A stretch of DNA of 64,000 nucleotides from positions 248,001-312,000 of the forward strand of contig JAEQBH010002185.1 of NCBI GenBank assembly GCA_016808115.1. Reading direction: 5' to 3'. Origin of the DNA: Tetrastigma voinierianum (Eukaryota > Streptophyta > Magnoliopsida > Vitales > Vitaceae). The first letter of the stretch is position 1, and each line of letters begins with the position of its first letter. The notes under the pieces were generated by a model. It was given only the letters and a program-made list of their open reading frames with translations. It was not told where the DNA came from and made no database searches. Position numbers and translations under genes: made by a program. Below, in pieces: positions 35,301 to 47,754 of the stretch.

Positions 35301-35545
35301 TGTTCTGCATTCTATGTTAAGTAGGCCTCTACCTACTTATTATTTTCAACAGTTTTTCATTTAAAAATTTCAATTAAAAGCTCCCTAAAATTTTGTTATC
35401 AATCATATTGAAAAATTAAAACCATTGAAAATTTCATTTCAATGGTTTAATTTTATTTTAAATAGACATCAACAGTAGGTATTTTTATGAATATGATATT
35501 ACCAATTTTGTAACTCCATCATTATGTGATTTAATTTTTGCATAA

Positions 35546-36050
35546 TGTATATGATTAATGGAGGAATGAATACATAACTTATGTAATTTATTTACATTCA
35601 AGGTAGTAACCTACTTTTATCCTTTAATTGATATAATGGGTGATAAATGATGTGCGTAACTCTCATATGGTCTTTGATGAGAAGACAAAGGGTTTTTGTT
35701 TCTTTTAAAGGTTAAGATCCCTACTTATACTCTCATGCAACTTATGTTTTTTTATTGTTTTACTTATAACAACATACCACACTAGTGACTCATCCACTTA
35801 TATAAGAGTAGTAAGTTAAAGATGATTCACAAGGTAATCAACTCGCTTCCAAGGTATCATTCTTTCATGGATCAAGGCATGAGAATCATCATTCATTTAT
35901 CTTTTCATAAATATTGTAGCTATTATGTTTATACATCTAAATTGGTTTTAATATAAAGTTGTTTCACCTTAAGTTTTGGATTACAATTAGGACTTTCAGG
36001 TGCTTGTAATTTAATACACTTGAATTTTCCATTAAATGGATGAATCTTTA
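35546..36050. other. AT-rich DNA, possible remainder of the copia LTR
   Basis: No gene. Carries CTTATATAAGAGTAG and TCATGGATCAAGGCATGAGAATC. These could belong to the promoter and 3' part of the copia LTR, but the 5' copy lacks them. Confidence 0.35.
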
Positions 36051-37022
36051 GGGTGTATTCGGATCATGAGAATGGAGAGGTGGAATGAGAATGTCATGAC
36101 TCTTTCAATCCATTTCCATGTTTGAATGAAATTTAAGTAAGAGGGAATGAAATAAAAACTAATTTAAAGGGGAATCAAATTTTATTTATAATTAGGATTT
36201 GAATCCTTAGATATATGTGGTATTCTGGTTCACTTTTATATATTTTTTATAACTATTCACCATTCTTCTTAAAAAACATAAAAACTTAAAATTACTATTT
36301 TACCTATAACTTTTGTTCATTAAACCCCACAATTTCAATTAATAGTTTAAAGCATTTTATGAAAGTTATGTAATTAAAAATCTAAAAAATTGTCTTGGAT
36401 ATGTTTTGAATTTTTTTATTCACGTTTTTTTGTGAGAAAGTATGTTAACATTTTATTTTTATCATTAAATTTATAATCGTGATAAAACATTTTTATAAAA
36501 TTGTTACATAAAAACTAAAGATGTAATACTTGATTGCAAAAACCAATTCTAAAATTATTTATACTAAAATTAATTTTAATTTCTAATATTTTATTTTAAT
36601 CATATATTATGTTATTTAAAAAAACACTTTAAAAATGAAAACAATAGATAATAATTAAAATATTTTATCTAACAATAAATGATGTTAGTTTTAAAAAAAC
36701 AATAAATGACATTTTTTTTTTAAAGTTCTAAAAGAAAAAAAAACATTTGGAAGTTATTTCTGGAAATAACTCATTTTTCTTAGAGAAAGAAAAATGAAAT
36801 AAAAAAAGGGTTTAAATCATGAGTATTATTATGAATTCTTCTTTTAATTGTTTAAAATATTTTAAACAGTGAGAATGAAATAAACAATTATTTTCACGTA
36901 GGATTCCTAAATTAATCTAAACATTAAAAATGAAATCAAATTATTGATTTCAATTCATGAGAAATAAGAATGAAAATGAATTCTTCATTCTCATTCCTCA
37001 TTCGTCTTAAACACATCTGAGA
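36051..37022. mobile_element. Tourist/Harbinger-like MITE, about 970 bp
   Basis: Left end GGGTGTATTCGGATCATGAG, then GGAATGAGAATG. The right end, reverse-complemented, reads GATGTGTTTAAGACGAATGAG, with GGAATGAGAATG following. The interior is AT-rich and noncoding. TTA precedes the left end, as expected for this group. Confidence 0.6.
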
Positions 37023-38151
37023 TTTATTTTTCAGTTATTATCGCGATATAAAACTAGCTTTAGTAAAGCTGAGAATAAAAAAGTAAAAAATGAGCTCGAA
37101 TCCTTGTAAGAACAGAAGATTAGAATGTAATATGTAAAAATGAATAGAAATAAAAAAAAAAAAGTATATTCAATGACTTATTGAGTTCATATCTTTATTT
37201 TACCTTTTTAATTTCATTTAACTTAATCACCATCACAAATTTTCTTTTACTATTCCATGACTTCTCTACTCACACATCGACTAAAACTATATCTTAAATT
37301 AATTTTATCAAACAACCATAATAATTAACATAAGAATTAAGTGATAAATTTTAAGTTAACAATATAAATATAACTTAACTCAAAATCAATTTAAATTATT
37401 AAATAATATGTATATTCATTTTAATTAATAGAAAAATCATTAAAAAAATATGAATTTTGAATATTTAAAAGTATTGTTGCAATAATTCTTCTTAATCAAT
37501 ACATTACTTCTATGGATCTATGTGTTTCATATACTAATAGTAAAAGAAATTATTATAAATTAATTGAAATTTGTATAATGAATATATAAGTTTTGTCCAT
37601 CATTGTAAATTAAGTTAAAAGTAATTGTCTTCTTGTCCAAAAATAATAATAATAATAATAATAAGGCGAGTAAACTTAACATGATCAAAAGGACCTTCTT
37701 CAAATACGTAATGAATATTTTCACTCTTCCTATTATAAAAATGGGAAATAATTATAATCAATTCTTTAACAATTAGGTCGGTACTCATGGAAGGCTCTCT
37801 ATTGACTAGTTTTCGTAAATAAATAAATAAAATTATTTTTGAGCGTTAAAATATTACTATTTTGGGATCATTTCAGACAATCCTATTAATAGAAAAAGGA
37901 ATAAAAAATCTTTGCGCTGTAATTAGATCATAGAAAAAGGAGATGAATATTTTGTTTCAATTTCTATTTTTCCTTTTCTTTGGTGCTAATGAATTTGCTG
38001 ATTGTAATTCCTATGTTTAAATATGTTTAGAAATGTAAGGCGGAAATGATAAAAATAATGCAAAATTAGTGAAAATGAAAATTAAAAACTTTATTAAGAG
38101 CTGAAAGTCAAAACTTAATTTAATTTAATTTTTTTATTTTTATTTAAAATA
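37023..38151. other. AT-rich intergenic DNA
   Basis: No gene seen. An (AAT)n run of about eight units lies at 37641-37664. Confidence 0.55.
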
Positions 38152-41100
38152 ACACAGCCCCAATTTGAGGGCATTCTTGTCTTTTATCCTCTTTGTTTTA
38201 GCTTTGAAAAATGTTTTTTTTTTTTTTTTTTTAATTTGGAGCAAGTATAGGCTAGACAGGTAGCCAGTAGCCAAGTGGAGGGCAAAGATAGCCTTAATAG
38301 ATTTATCTTAGGGTATAAAAGACAAAAGAAGTCTTTCTTGGAGGAGGAGAGACACTCAAAATAAAAGAGGTCCCCAAAATAGGAGAGAGATAAAGAGTGG
38401 GAAAAATTAAAAACGTGTCTTGTAAAGGAAGAAAATGGAAAATGATGGAAGATAAGAAAAAAAAGACTTAAAAGCTTGAAGTGAAGAGAAATTGAGGGAA
38501 ATAAGGTCAGTTTTTGTCATTTTCACTATTATTTATTGTTTTCATAGTTTTTTTTATACATTTTGAGCCTATTTTCATTTTATTTGGGTACATTAACTTT
38601 GTTTTCCTTCTTTATTTATGTTTTTAGGCCATAATTCGTGTTTTTAGTCATTTTTCAGCATCATTTAGTATTTTTCCAAACGCTTTTCTAACAAAATTCC
38701 CAAATTTCGGCCACCCATCATCCTTAAAGTAGTCGAACCCATTAACTAATTAGTTAACCTTTAAATTAACTCAAACCAAGTCAAACTCATTAATTTATTA
38801 GTTCAATTCATTCACTTAATATAAAACAAAGCCCTAACCCACTAACTTTTGAGCTCACAATTGGGTACAACCCATTCACTTAAGTTTAAGTCTCACTCAC
38901 ATACACTCTCATGCACTTTTACTCACATTATCACTTTTCATTTACCTCTACACACTCTCATACACCCTAACACACCATCACTTCTCACTTACCCCCACAC
39001 TTTCATGTACATTCACACACACTATAACTCTCACTCACCCAAACATGCACTAAACTTATAATTTATTACTTAAAAAAAAAAGGATCATGTCACTTTTTTT
39101 TTTCTTATTGTAAATAAGAAATTAAATAAAATCACATTCGATGCTTGAACCTCTAACCTTCAATTTGAGAGTAAGCAACTTCACCACTACGCTAGTTTTT
39201 CTCTAATGTTTTATTTATTTAATTTCCAAATTTCTTGAACCAAAATAAAATTTTCTAAATAAAAAAAATTTCTTTCCAAAATTCTCAATTTCCAAAACTC
39301 AAGTCAATTCCAAAATCCAAATCCCTGATTTTAAAATTCAAGTGTCTTAATTCCAAAATTCAAGTCTCATAATTTCCAATTTCAATTTTTTCAAGTTTCT
39401 AATTTCAAAATTGGAAATTCCTAATTTTAAAATTAAAGTATCATAATTTCAAAATTCAAGTTCCCCAATTTCCAATTTCAAAATTAAAGTGTCTTAATTT
39501 CAAAATCCAATTCCTTCAATTCTCAATTTCAAAATTTTAAGTTTCAAATTTCAAAACTACAAATTCTCAATTTCAAAATTCAAGTGTCTTAATTTCAAAA
39601 TTCAATCCTCACAAATTTCAAGTTTTAAATTTCAAAATTATAAATTACCCCCATCTCAAGTTTCTAAATCTCCAATTTCAAGATTCAAGTGCCCTAATTT
39701 CAAATTTCAAATTTCCAAAATTTCAATTTCTTACTTTCCATTTTCAAAATTTTCAATTTTAAATAAGCTTTTAAAAATTTCAATTGCATGATTAATTATA
39801 CAATTCAAATAAAATGAAATCTTGTGAAGTTAATTTGTGTAAAAGATAAATGATGTAAAACCCGGGAAAAAAATAGAATAAATTAAATAAAGTTCATACG
39901 AAATAATTTGAACTTAAATCGGGAAGAAATAAAGTCGTTTCAGGGGTAAAATGGACCAAAACAGAATTAAGTAAGTGAGGGACATGTGGCACAGTGTGAG
40001 CCACACCTTTAGGACTATAAATAATCCTAAGGGAATAAGACTTGGGGAGGAAGAAAAGAAATGAGGTTTTTCGGCAAGTGTTGACAGTGGAAAAGAGAGG
40101 GAGAAGGAAATAATTTTGAGACTTCTTCCTCAGATCTACGGAGATTCGTCAGACTAAGAATTAAAGTTTGTCTACACAATGAGGGCTTTGAGTACATACT
40201 AAAAATGAGGATTTAATGAGAGGTCCCAGAAGAGGAATTTGGGGGAATCGAGGATTACGAGGTTAGGAGACCTTAGCGAGGCTCCAATGGTTCTTGTCTG
40301 TTTCCGAGAATTAGGGTCTTGTCTTTGGGTTTATTTTACTGAGGCTAGTTTGTGGTGTGGACCGGGGTTGGTCATGTATGAGAGTGGGTGAACATTGTCT
40401 CCACACAGGGCCTTTTAAGCCCTCCCAATATCTGGCACGCTAATATCTGGCACGCTAGCCTTCTAACGCTAGCCTCCTGTAGCCTTCGGCCTTCTAATGG
40501 CATACGGTGAGTAGGCCAGTCGACCATCGGTCTTACAGGTGTTGGCGGAGTCGGCCGTCGACCATCGGCGGGTAATGTAGTGTTGGGACTATATGTGCCA
40601 CATTGGTGCTTTGACTAGTGACCAAATTTTGGGGTCGAGAAATGGTAGATCTGACATCAGTGTTGTGGCAACATGATATCATGCTTGTGTGCTATTATAT
40701 TGAATGTTAATATATGTGTGCTATTATATTAACATTGAAGAAATGAAGTTTGGAAATTATAAGCATGTGTTACAATTGTCTAAGATGCAGGATGTATGCA
40801 TGAATTAAATTGTCCATATAACATTCATCATATATGCGACATGGCATAACTTGCAATGACATAATTGCATTGCATCTGCATGGGAACATCGCATTAAATG
40901 GGTGTGAGTGCATGGTTGATAAATTGACACTGTCTTTGGTGTTGATTGGGTGGACTCGGTTAAATAGGACAATGTCCAACAGAGTCGCACGATTGATTAA
41001 AATGGTAAAGAAAATATGTGTCGGGTATTAGCAAGAATGGATAGATCCTCCCTTGGGTGAAAATCCCGTCAATTATGGTCAAACATAGTCCCCAACGGTG

Positions 41101-42552
41101 AAAGACCATAAAAGCATTTGGGTTTGTGGAGCTCGTGGTGAGACACCAAAAATCCGCTACCCACACAAAGGCGCATGATTTTGAATATTAAATGATTATT
41201 GTGATCTATCATCCAAAAAACTTTTGGTTTACAAACAATTGAAATTTTGTTTTGAAAATGATCATTGAATGTCATCTAAAATGACGGTTTATCACACATG
41301 GGCTGAGACGTTGTGTGAGGGAGTCGGTTGAGACTCAGGTTTGATGGAATCAGTGAGGACTCGGTACATGGGACATGGTGAGTCGTATCTTATTCATGAC
41401 ATGTAGAATTCCATTTTAGGTTTGCATAATCTTAATTGGAATATGTTTTTTTTTTGTGACATGACCATTGCATGTGCACTTAGGTGGGGAGTAGCCTCTG
41501 TAAAAGTTTACTCTATTGAGCATTGCTCACCCCGTCGTGGGACTCCCCTTTCAAGTACATGGTCGACACTGGTGGACGACGCTCAGACGAGGTCGTGATT
41601 GTAAAGAAGGCTGACATGTGGCCTTGATGAATATTTTGTAAAAGTGCTTGGGACAAACTAGTCCTATCATATAATTTTGTGTAAAAGAATTGTAATTAAA
41701 TTCTTTTAAACTATTGCCAATATAGTCGGGTATGTAATTATGGTAAGAGGGTTGTAATCAGACTCTTACGGACTGTATTTTAGTGCATTATCCTCATATT
41801 TTCAATTTAAATATGAATAAATGGGTCCCGATGAAGGGACGTATCGAGGAGTGGTCTTAGGAGTAACTCGGTGTCCACAGTGGTGTTATCGATTCAGTCT
41901 TATGACTTAGGTGCTGTGACAAGTTAGAAATTCCATGAGTTGGCTGACAGTCGTGACCCTCGGAGGGTGGGGCCTCACAAATGGGTTTGGTGCTGCGACA
42001 TTTCATGTATCATTGAATAAATAATTGTAATCTGTCCCATGACCAATTTCTAATTGATTGTGAATATTTTGTATTTTATTATTGCACTAACATTGTTTCT
42101 AATTAATAGTGCTTCGGATATGCCGTCCAGGTACACATTTTTTCTCATTTAAAATTTCTTGTTATTTATTTATATATCTATTTATTTATATATGTCTAGT
42201 GTGTTGTTGTTTTGTTATTATTTGTCTTTGGTATCTATTAATCCATTAACCAAAAACCGTATTTTCTTTAGTTTGTTTAGTAGATACCCGACTTTAAGGG
42301 CATAAAATGGTGTTATGACTTGCTACCATACCTTATCGATAAATAACCTGACTCCTAGACCTAGACTTGGTTTTTCCTAGACTTGCTTTTTCCATCATGA
42401 GCCACATTTAGAGTTTTTCTTTCTTATTTTGTTTTCCCTTTAAAAAAAAAGAAAAAAAAGTGGTGACTCCAAATCGTTTTCTAAATGGTTTTTCTAAAAT
42501 AAAAATGAGTCTCACATTTTTAGTGGAAATCACATAATAAAAAAATGTGGCG
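38152..42552 (+). repeat. 5' LTR of the LARD, interrupted by a solo LTR
   Basis: About 2.27 kb of LTR once the 2.1-kb insertion at 39854-41979 is removed. Matches 56563-59293 on both sides of that insertion, for example TTGATTGTGAATATTTTGTA near 42055 and 58800. The segment 39290-39770 is a tract of imperfect repeats of CAATTTCAAAATTCAAG type. Confidence 0.75.
39854..41979 (+). repeat. Solo LTR inside the LARD 5' LTR
   Basis: Begins TGTAAAACCCGGG and ends GGGGCCTCACA. AATGA precedes it and AATGG follows it, a 5-bp target duplication with one mismatch. The flanks rejoin to match the uninterrupted copy at 58720. Same family as the LTR at 51798-54279. Confidence 0.8.
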
Positions 42553-42558
42553 TCCATA

Positions 42559-42574
42559 ATATGGCTCCGTTGGG
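42559..42574 (+). promoter_or_regulatory. PBS-like site of the LARD
   Basis: TGGCTCCGTTGGGGAC resembles the Asp-tRNA type PBS (TGGCGCCGTTGCCGGGGA) of Tat/Athila elements with a short deletion. It stands a few bases after the 5' LTR end. Confidence 0.55.
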
Positions 42575-44458
42575 GACTATGAGGGTCAAACTTAAATACA
42601 AATTAGGGAAAATATGGCTTTTGATTAGTTAATTGATAGATACCTATTTTTCATGCTTTTTGTATAATTTATTATTTGTAGCATATAGAGAGTTTTGAAA
42701 TGCTGATTGTGCTTTTCACTTGGTTGATTGTTGTATCATTAGTATTGGTTGGTTAAATTTATTGGTTTATTCTTTTACTCATCTTGTTATGTTACTTACT
42801 TTTTGTGGTATGCTCATTCTATTCATCTTAACACCTATTATTTTATCATTGGTATATATTTAACTTATTTTGATGTGTTGATTGTTTCACTTGACTATTC
42901 TCATAGCATGTTGACTTCCTCTCACTATATGATATTTTATCTCGTTTTTTACATATATACTCTTATTGTCACATACTTCATTTGTCATGATCTAGTTGAT
43001 TATATTGGTTAGGCCTTTTATCTATCAAAGCATGTTGATTCTTGTTGTATGATTACTCTGCTCTTCCTAACATATGTAATTTTTTTATTGCTTGCTTATC
43101 TCATTTGCCTCGACATGTTGTTTTCTCTATTGTATATTCCTCTTGATCATAGCTTTTAGCATGATGTTTTTGTTATATATTTAAATTGCTCATCTTATAC
43201 TCTTGCTTAGATTATGTGTAAATATGAATGGTATACATGTGCTTTGCATGATCGTGTGTTGCATGACTACCTTTCTCTTGTTTGATTGCATGTTGCATGA
43301 CTACGTGGGACACACATGTATCCCTTTTACCTCAAAATCTCTAGTCTCGATTGACTCTATTTCTCTTAATTGTGTGTTTGATTGGAGACTTTGTGCTCTT
43401 TGCTTGCTCTTCGACCGAGTTAGTGACGAGGGGTAAGGTCTAGTAATAGGGAGTAAGGTATAGTGATGGGCTATATCCATGTTTGTGAGCATTCTGGAGG
43501 TGGTCGACATATTGATGTTGAAGTCCGATCTTTGATGACTTGTATAGCCCAGAGCTAAATTTCAATATACTTGTGTGGCTAGTGTGCCTTCTTTGTTTTA
43601 GATTTCATTTAGGTCTTTCGGATGCCGCAGCGTTCACTTTATGCAACAGTTTCTTCCTTGAGTGTTGAGTGTAGTAGAGCCGTACCCTTTAGGACCCAGC
43701 CTGCGGATCTGCTCTTTTTTAGAACTGCAGTGACCTTCTAAGTTGAGTTGAGATCCTACGGATTAGGACTCCTATCCTACACGTGGGTGCATCTGTGAGT
43801 CTTTCGGGCTGGTTCTGTCATGATATGGATCCAAAGCTCTCCACTTTGGGTTCCTCTTGAGAGTATACAAAGATTGATCAGTGTTTGGGTTTTAATTTGA
43901 CAATTTTCTATATAGTGTTGTCTTATCTATTTCAATTTCAGTTTAACATTCACTTATTGATTGTGCTTTCCGGCTTTCGAGTAGTAATCTTAAGTCATTA
44001 CACTACATTTAGGAGCTTGATACGTGACCACAATCACGAAACCACTTTGTGAATTAGGGTTGAAGGATAGACTGTTTCGCGCGATAGATCATATGGTTAG
44101 CTAGTTAAGTGGTTGGTTACAGGTTGACTAGGTTTACCGGTGATTTCCTCGGTTACGAGCCATAGTTAGAGTTAACTAGAGGATAGATGGGTAGTAGGCC
44201 TTGGATGACCATATTCAAGATGAGGCTTAATATGATTCTTTGACACCACCACCTCTACTGCATGTTTAGATGAAGGATTCTTACGTGCCACTAGTGCTTC
44301 ACGGTCAGGTAGAGGTGACCCCGTCATCGGCTACAATACTTGTTTTTTCCATTAATGATACACGATGCATGGATAAATTTGGAGCGATTACTTTAAACAG
44401 TGAACGCTGATGGAGTTACGGTGGGATGATATTGATGTATTAATAGGCTTCTTTGAGT
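42575..44458 (+). other. LARD internal region, noncoding
   Basis: T-rich sequence with many stops in all frames. No gag or pol motif recognised. Confidence 0.45.
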
Positions 44459-45734
44459 GATGTGCAATTAAAATATATGAAAAAAGAGTGAATTTATTAC
44501 CTATTCGAGCAAGTATATGCTTGTCAAGTAATACAGTGTACTGAGCGTATAGAGATTGATCCACAGGGAAAAACGGGATACTAAGTACTAAAATTGGCCT
44601 GCCTCTCTAATATCCGAACGATCAATTGTGATGAGTTGAATAGAATCTAAATTAAAATAAATGATTTTTGAGTTAGCAATTTGATCACGCAAGTTAAGGG
44701 TTTCAAGAGATAATGAAATTCTAGGGTTTTGACGCAATTAGACAATCCACTTGTATATGAACCATAATCATGTTCTATTGTTTCATGAGAATGTTCTGCA
44801 AGGCGATTTTTAACTAATTTAATTACAAGCCTCTCTCGAGAGCAAATAACCTACCAACTAATACTAGGTTTCTTGCTTCTCGGCAACCCCAGAAGCTTAC
44901 AACGGGTGCTAAGTCCCAAAGAACCTCACCGCCTCCTAATTCTGGGTGATTTCTACGCACTTGGGCTAATTAGGTTGTCTAGTCTCTACTCCGTTCTCGA
45001 GATGTAGAGAATCGCTCGCCACATTGAAGTTGATCGAAATCAATATGTAATTATAATCAAGTATGAATCCAATAGAGGTTGATCATGAAGCAAATAAAAA
45101 GACTCACAGCGATTAGATATAAGCTTCATGTCTAAAATATAATCAAAACCCTAGTTGCTGAATTTAGAACATAACAACAATCTGGAACATCGTAAATCTT
45201 AGATAAAACATACGAACCAAAGAAGAAATTGTTTTAAAGCTGAAAAATCATAAACTCCTCTATCTTCTCCTTTAGTCAAGATCTTTCAAGCATAGACTCT
45301 GATCTTCCCACTTTGTCTCTCTCATTTCCCGGTTTGACCCCTCAGAAAACTACCTTTACGTCTTGTCTCGAAAATCTCTATTTATAGCCTTGGGAACATG
45401 GGCCATTGATGGGCCGTAGTTTGGAATGTTTCCATTTTCTATTCGTAGTGGTTCGTCACGACGATGGGGTTGTTTGTCGCGACGAACCCACAACTCGTGC
45501 ATATTTGATCTTCTGCTGTCGCGACAAAAGCGAAATTAATGACTATAGCCCGAGAAATTCCCTTTTGCTTATTTTTACGCCATTTCTTCATCGATTTACT
45601 TAGTTTTGATTAAAAACTACAAACACAATCAAGAGGATTAGACCATTCGCTAGCGATAATGAGTGTGAATTTAGCATTAAAAGTGTATAAACATAAATGA
45701 AAAAACACAAAAAATATTATCCCAAAATCCCATA
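44459..45734. repeat. Unclassified dispersed-repeat-like block
   Basis: Starts near GTGATGTGCAATTAAAATA and ends near GTGCACTGATGC. The motif GATTGATCCACAGGGAAAAA and the CTCGGCAACCCCAG segment look like a repeat common in plant genomes, which I cannot assign to a superfamily. A hairpin (13-bp arms, one mismatch) lies at 45450-45488. Confidence 0.3.
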
Positions 45735-46169
45735 TCATCTATGTGCACTGATGCAAAGTCAAGGCATGACTTAAGGTTGTAGTTAAAGTTAAGGCGACGA
45801 GAAGAGCCAAGATCAGGATGCACTTTGATATGCCCGATTCGGACTACGAAGAATCTACAGGCGTATTTGGGATGTTACATATCAGATTGTATGGCTTGCA
45901 TGCCAAGTTATTCACTTTCCTTTTAGTTTATTTATTTTCTTTATTTTATTTTTATTTAGATTTGTTTCATTTTCTTGTTTTAGGTGTGATTTATGTTAAA
46001 GATTACAGTAGATATTTTGTTTATATTTCCTTTCTAGTTTGTAGCCTATATAAAGGTATGTTTATAATGTAATTATATAGAAGAATATGAATTAAAAATT
46101 GTGAGAGTCTTCTCCTCTTTGGTTCTCCAAAGAACTTTTGAACCCATCGGATTTTTCCTTGGTGTTCAT

Positions 46170-46510
46170 CCTATCAACTTATCAATCAACTCTTCCATAG
46201 TTTATCGTGGCGTCTTCATTCCATCGACTTATCAATCAACCTTTCCATAGTTGATTATGGTGTCTTCATTTTATTGACTTATCAATCAGCCTTTCCATAG
46301 TTGATTGTGACGTCTTCACTATTCGACTTATGTCAACATAGTTGATTGTAGGCGTCTTCATTCCGTCGACTTATCAGTATTACATGTAGTTGATTGTGGT
46401 TTCTTCGTCGAATTGAGCTTATCGATCAATGAATTCCGTAGTTGATTGTGGAGCCTTCGTCACGTCAAATTATCGTCCGATCATTCCATAATTGATTATG
46501 ACGTCTTCAA
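46170..46510 (+). repeat. Imperfect tandem repeat within LTR 1, about 57-bp unit
   Basis: About six imperfect units, each with (T/G)ACTTATCAATCA, TTCCATAGTTGATTGTGG and CGTCTTCATT. A shorter set is in LTR 2 (about 47185-47425). Confidence 0.7.
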
Positions 46511-46601
46511 TTTTACCCTTCGAACCTAATCGTAGAACAATCCAAGATAGTATCTTGTTGTGAGTGACGTCGGTCCGCAATGACCTTGCGTCAAATTGGT
46601 A

Positions 46602-46613
46602 TCAGAGCTAGTT
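46602..46613 (+). promoter_or_regulatory. PBS (tRNA-iMet) of the TRIM-like element
   Basis: TGGTATCAGAGC is a perfect plant initiator-Met PBS, a few bases after the TGCGTCA end of LTR 1. Confidence 0.8.
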
Positions 46614-47754
46614 CTCGTTAGGTTTGCTTATCTTTTAAAGTTTTATTTTTCAAAAAAATAAAAAATCAAAATCAAAATTTCAAAAATAAAAAAGAATCCA
46701 TTTGAGGTCAATGAAGATTTGGAGACAAATCTTTTCTCGAAAATGATCTGAGTTAAGGCACTTGACTTTTAAGGTTGCGGAGTTAAAGTTCAAAAGGTAG
46801 GTTTGAGAGAGCGGAAAGGGCGAGTCGAGGATGCACTCAATATGCTAATTCAAATTCTAGAAGAATCTAGACATATTTGGGATGTTTTTTAGATTAGATT
46901 GTATGGCTTGCATGCCATGTTATTTACTTTCCTTTTAGTTTATTTATTTTCCTTATTTTATTTTTATTTAGATTTGTTTCCTTTTCTTGTTTTAGGTGTG
47001 ATTTAGGTTAAAGATTGTAGTAGATATTTTGTTTCTATTTCCTTTCTATTTTGTAGCCTATATAAAGACATGTTTATAGTGTAATTAAACAGAAGAATAT
47101 GAATTAAAAATTGTGAGAGTCTTGTCCTCTTTGGTTCTCGAAGAACTTTTAGCGACTCTCGGATTTTAATGACGCTCATCCATGACTTATCAATCAACCT
47201 TCCGTAGTTGATTGTGGCTTCTTCCATTAGGTGACTTATCAATCCTTTCCATTGTTGATTGTGGCATCCTCATTCCACTCAAACTTATCGTCCGAAGGCC
47301 TTGCAAGTTGATTGTGCCCTTTATTAAAACTTATATAAATCTAGCCTTTGTAGTTGATTATGGCGTCTTCATCTCATCGACTTATTAATCGATCATTCCA
47401 TAATTGATTGTGGCGTCTTTACTTTTCCCCTTCGAACCTGATCGTAGAACGATCTGAGATAGTATCTTGTTGCGAGTGGCGTCGGTCCGCAACGACCTTG
47501 CATCATGCACCTCAATCACCCACAACCAAAATCCATGATACATGATTTGGATGAGAGATATCAGTTTACTTATGAGAGAGTTTTGTATGCTTATGATGAT
47601 CCTTAGACAGCTGACCTTGGTACAGTGATTGGTTTAGAGGGTTAAGTTTTGGTTTAGCATCATCTACATATGAGAGAGATATACTGCTTCTCTTGCTGAG
47701 ATTATACTTGGATGTTTTTGCATGATCTTGTGGAGATGTGCTCACAGTTTGAAA

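Larger units (their letters stand above)
27371..35475 (-). mobile_element. PIF/Harbinger DNA transposon II inside the copia LTR
   Basis: At the left end, TTA is followed by GGTATTGTTTGATAAA, matching the 3-bp target and GG-start of Harbinger ends. The six bases TAGGTA occur at both junctions (27369-27374 and 35476-35481), and the LTR sequence continues past the second. The right terminal repeat is badly worn. Transposase and ORF1 relics lie on the minus strand. Later solo-LTR insertions inflate its length. Confidence 0.55.
20007..35545 (+). mobile_element. Ty1/copia retrotransposon, internally deleted, 3' LTR split by nested elements
   Basis: A truncated 5' LTR (20007-20134) is followed by a tRNA-Met-type PBS, about 1.4 kb of internal sequence with gag and RNase H ends, a polypurine tract and a 3' LTR start at 21545. 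The part shared with the 5' LTR (GCATCCAAAATCA to ATGAATGAGAGTTA) reappears only at 27331-27370. Its continuation, TTTTTATGAATATG to AACTCCATCATTATGTGA, appears only at 35481-35530. So the 3' LTR seems to be spread over about 14 kb by later insertions. Confidence 0.65.
45735..47507 (+). mobile_element. Tandem TRIM-like LTR cluster
   Basis: LTR 1 (45873-46598) and LTR 2 (46883-47507) share TTGTATGGCTTGCATGCC, TTTGTAGCCTATATAAAG, repeated GACTTATCAATCAACC...TAGTTGATTGTGG units and a CGACCTTGC(G/A)TCA end. Between them lie a Met-type PBS and only about 280 bp. The same internal sequence also precedes LTR 1, so the unit is LTR-internal-LTR with a second truncated internal part on the left. No coding sequence. 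Confidence 0.7.

Noticed and set aside
39290..39770. Tract of CAATTTCAAAATTCAAG-type repeats as an independent satellite
   Set aside because: The same tract occurs at the matching place in the other LTR (58100-58640), so it is part of the LTR.
42749..43012. 87-codon hydrophobic frame in the LARD
   Set aside because: T-rich composition alone explains the hydrophobic residues, and no family motif is present.
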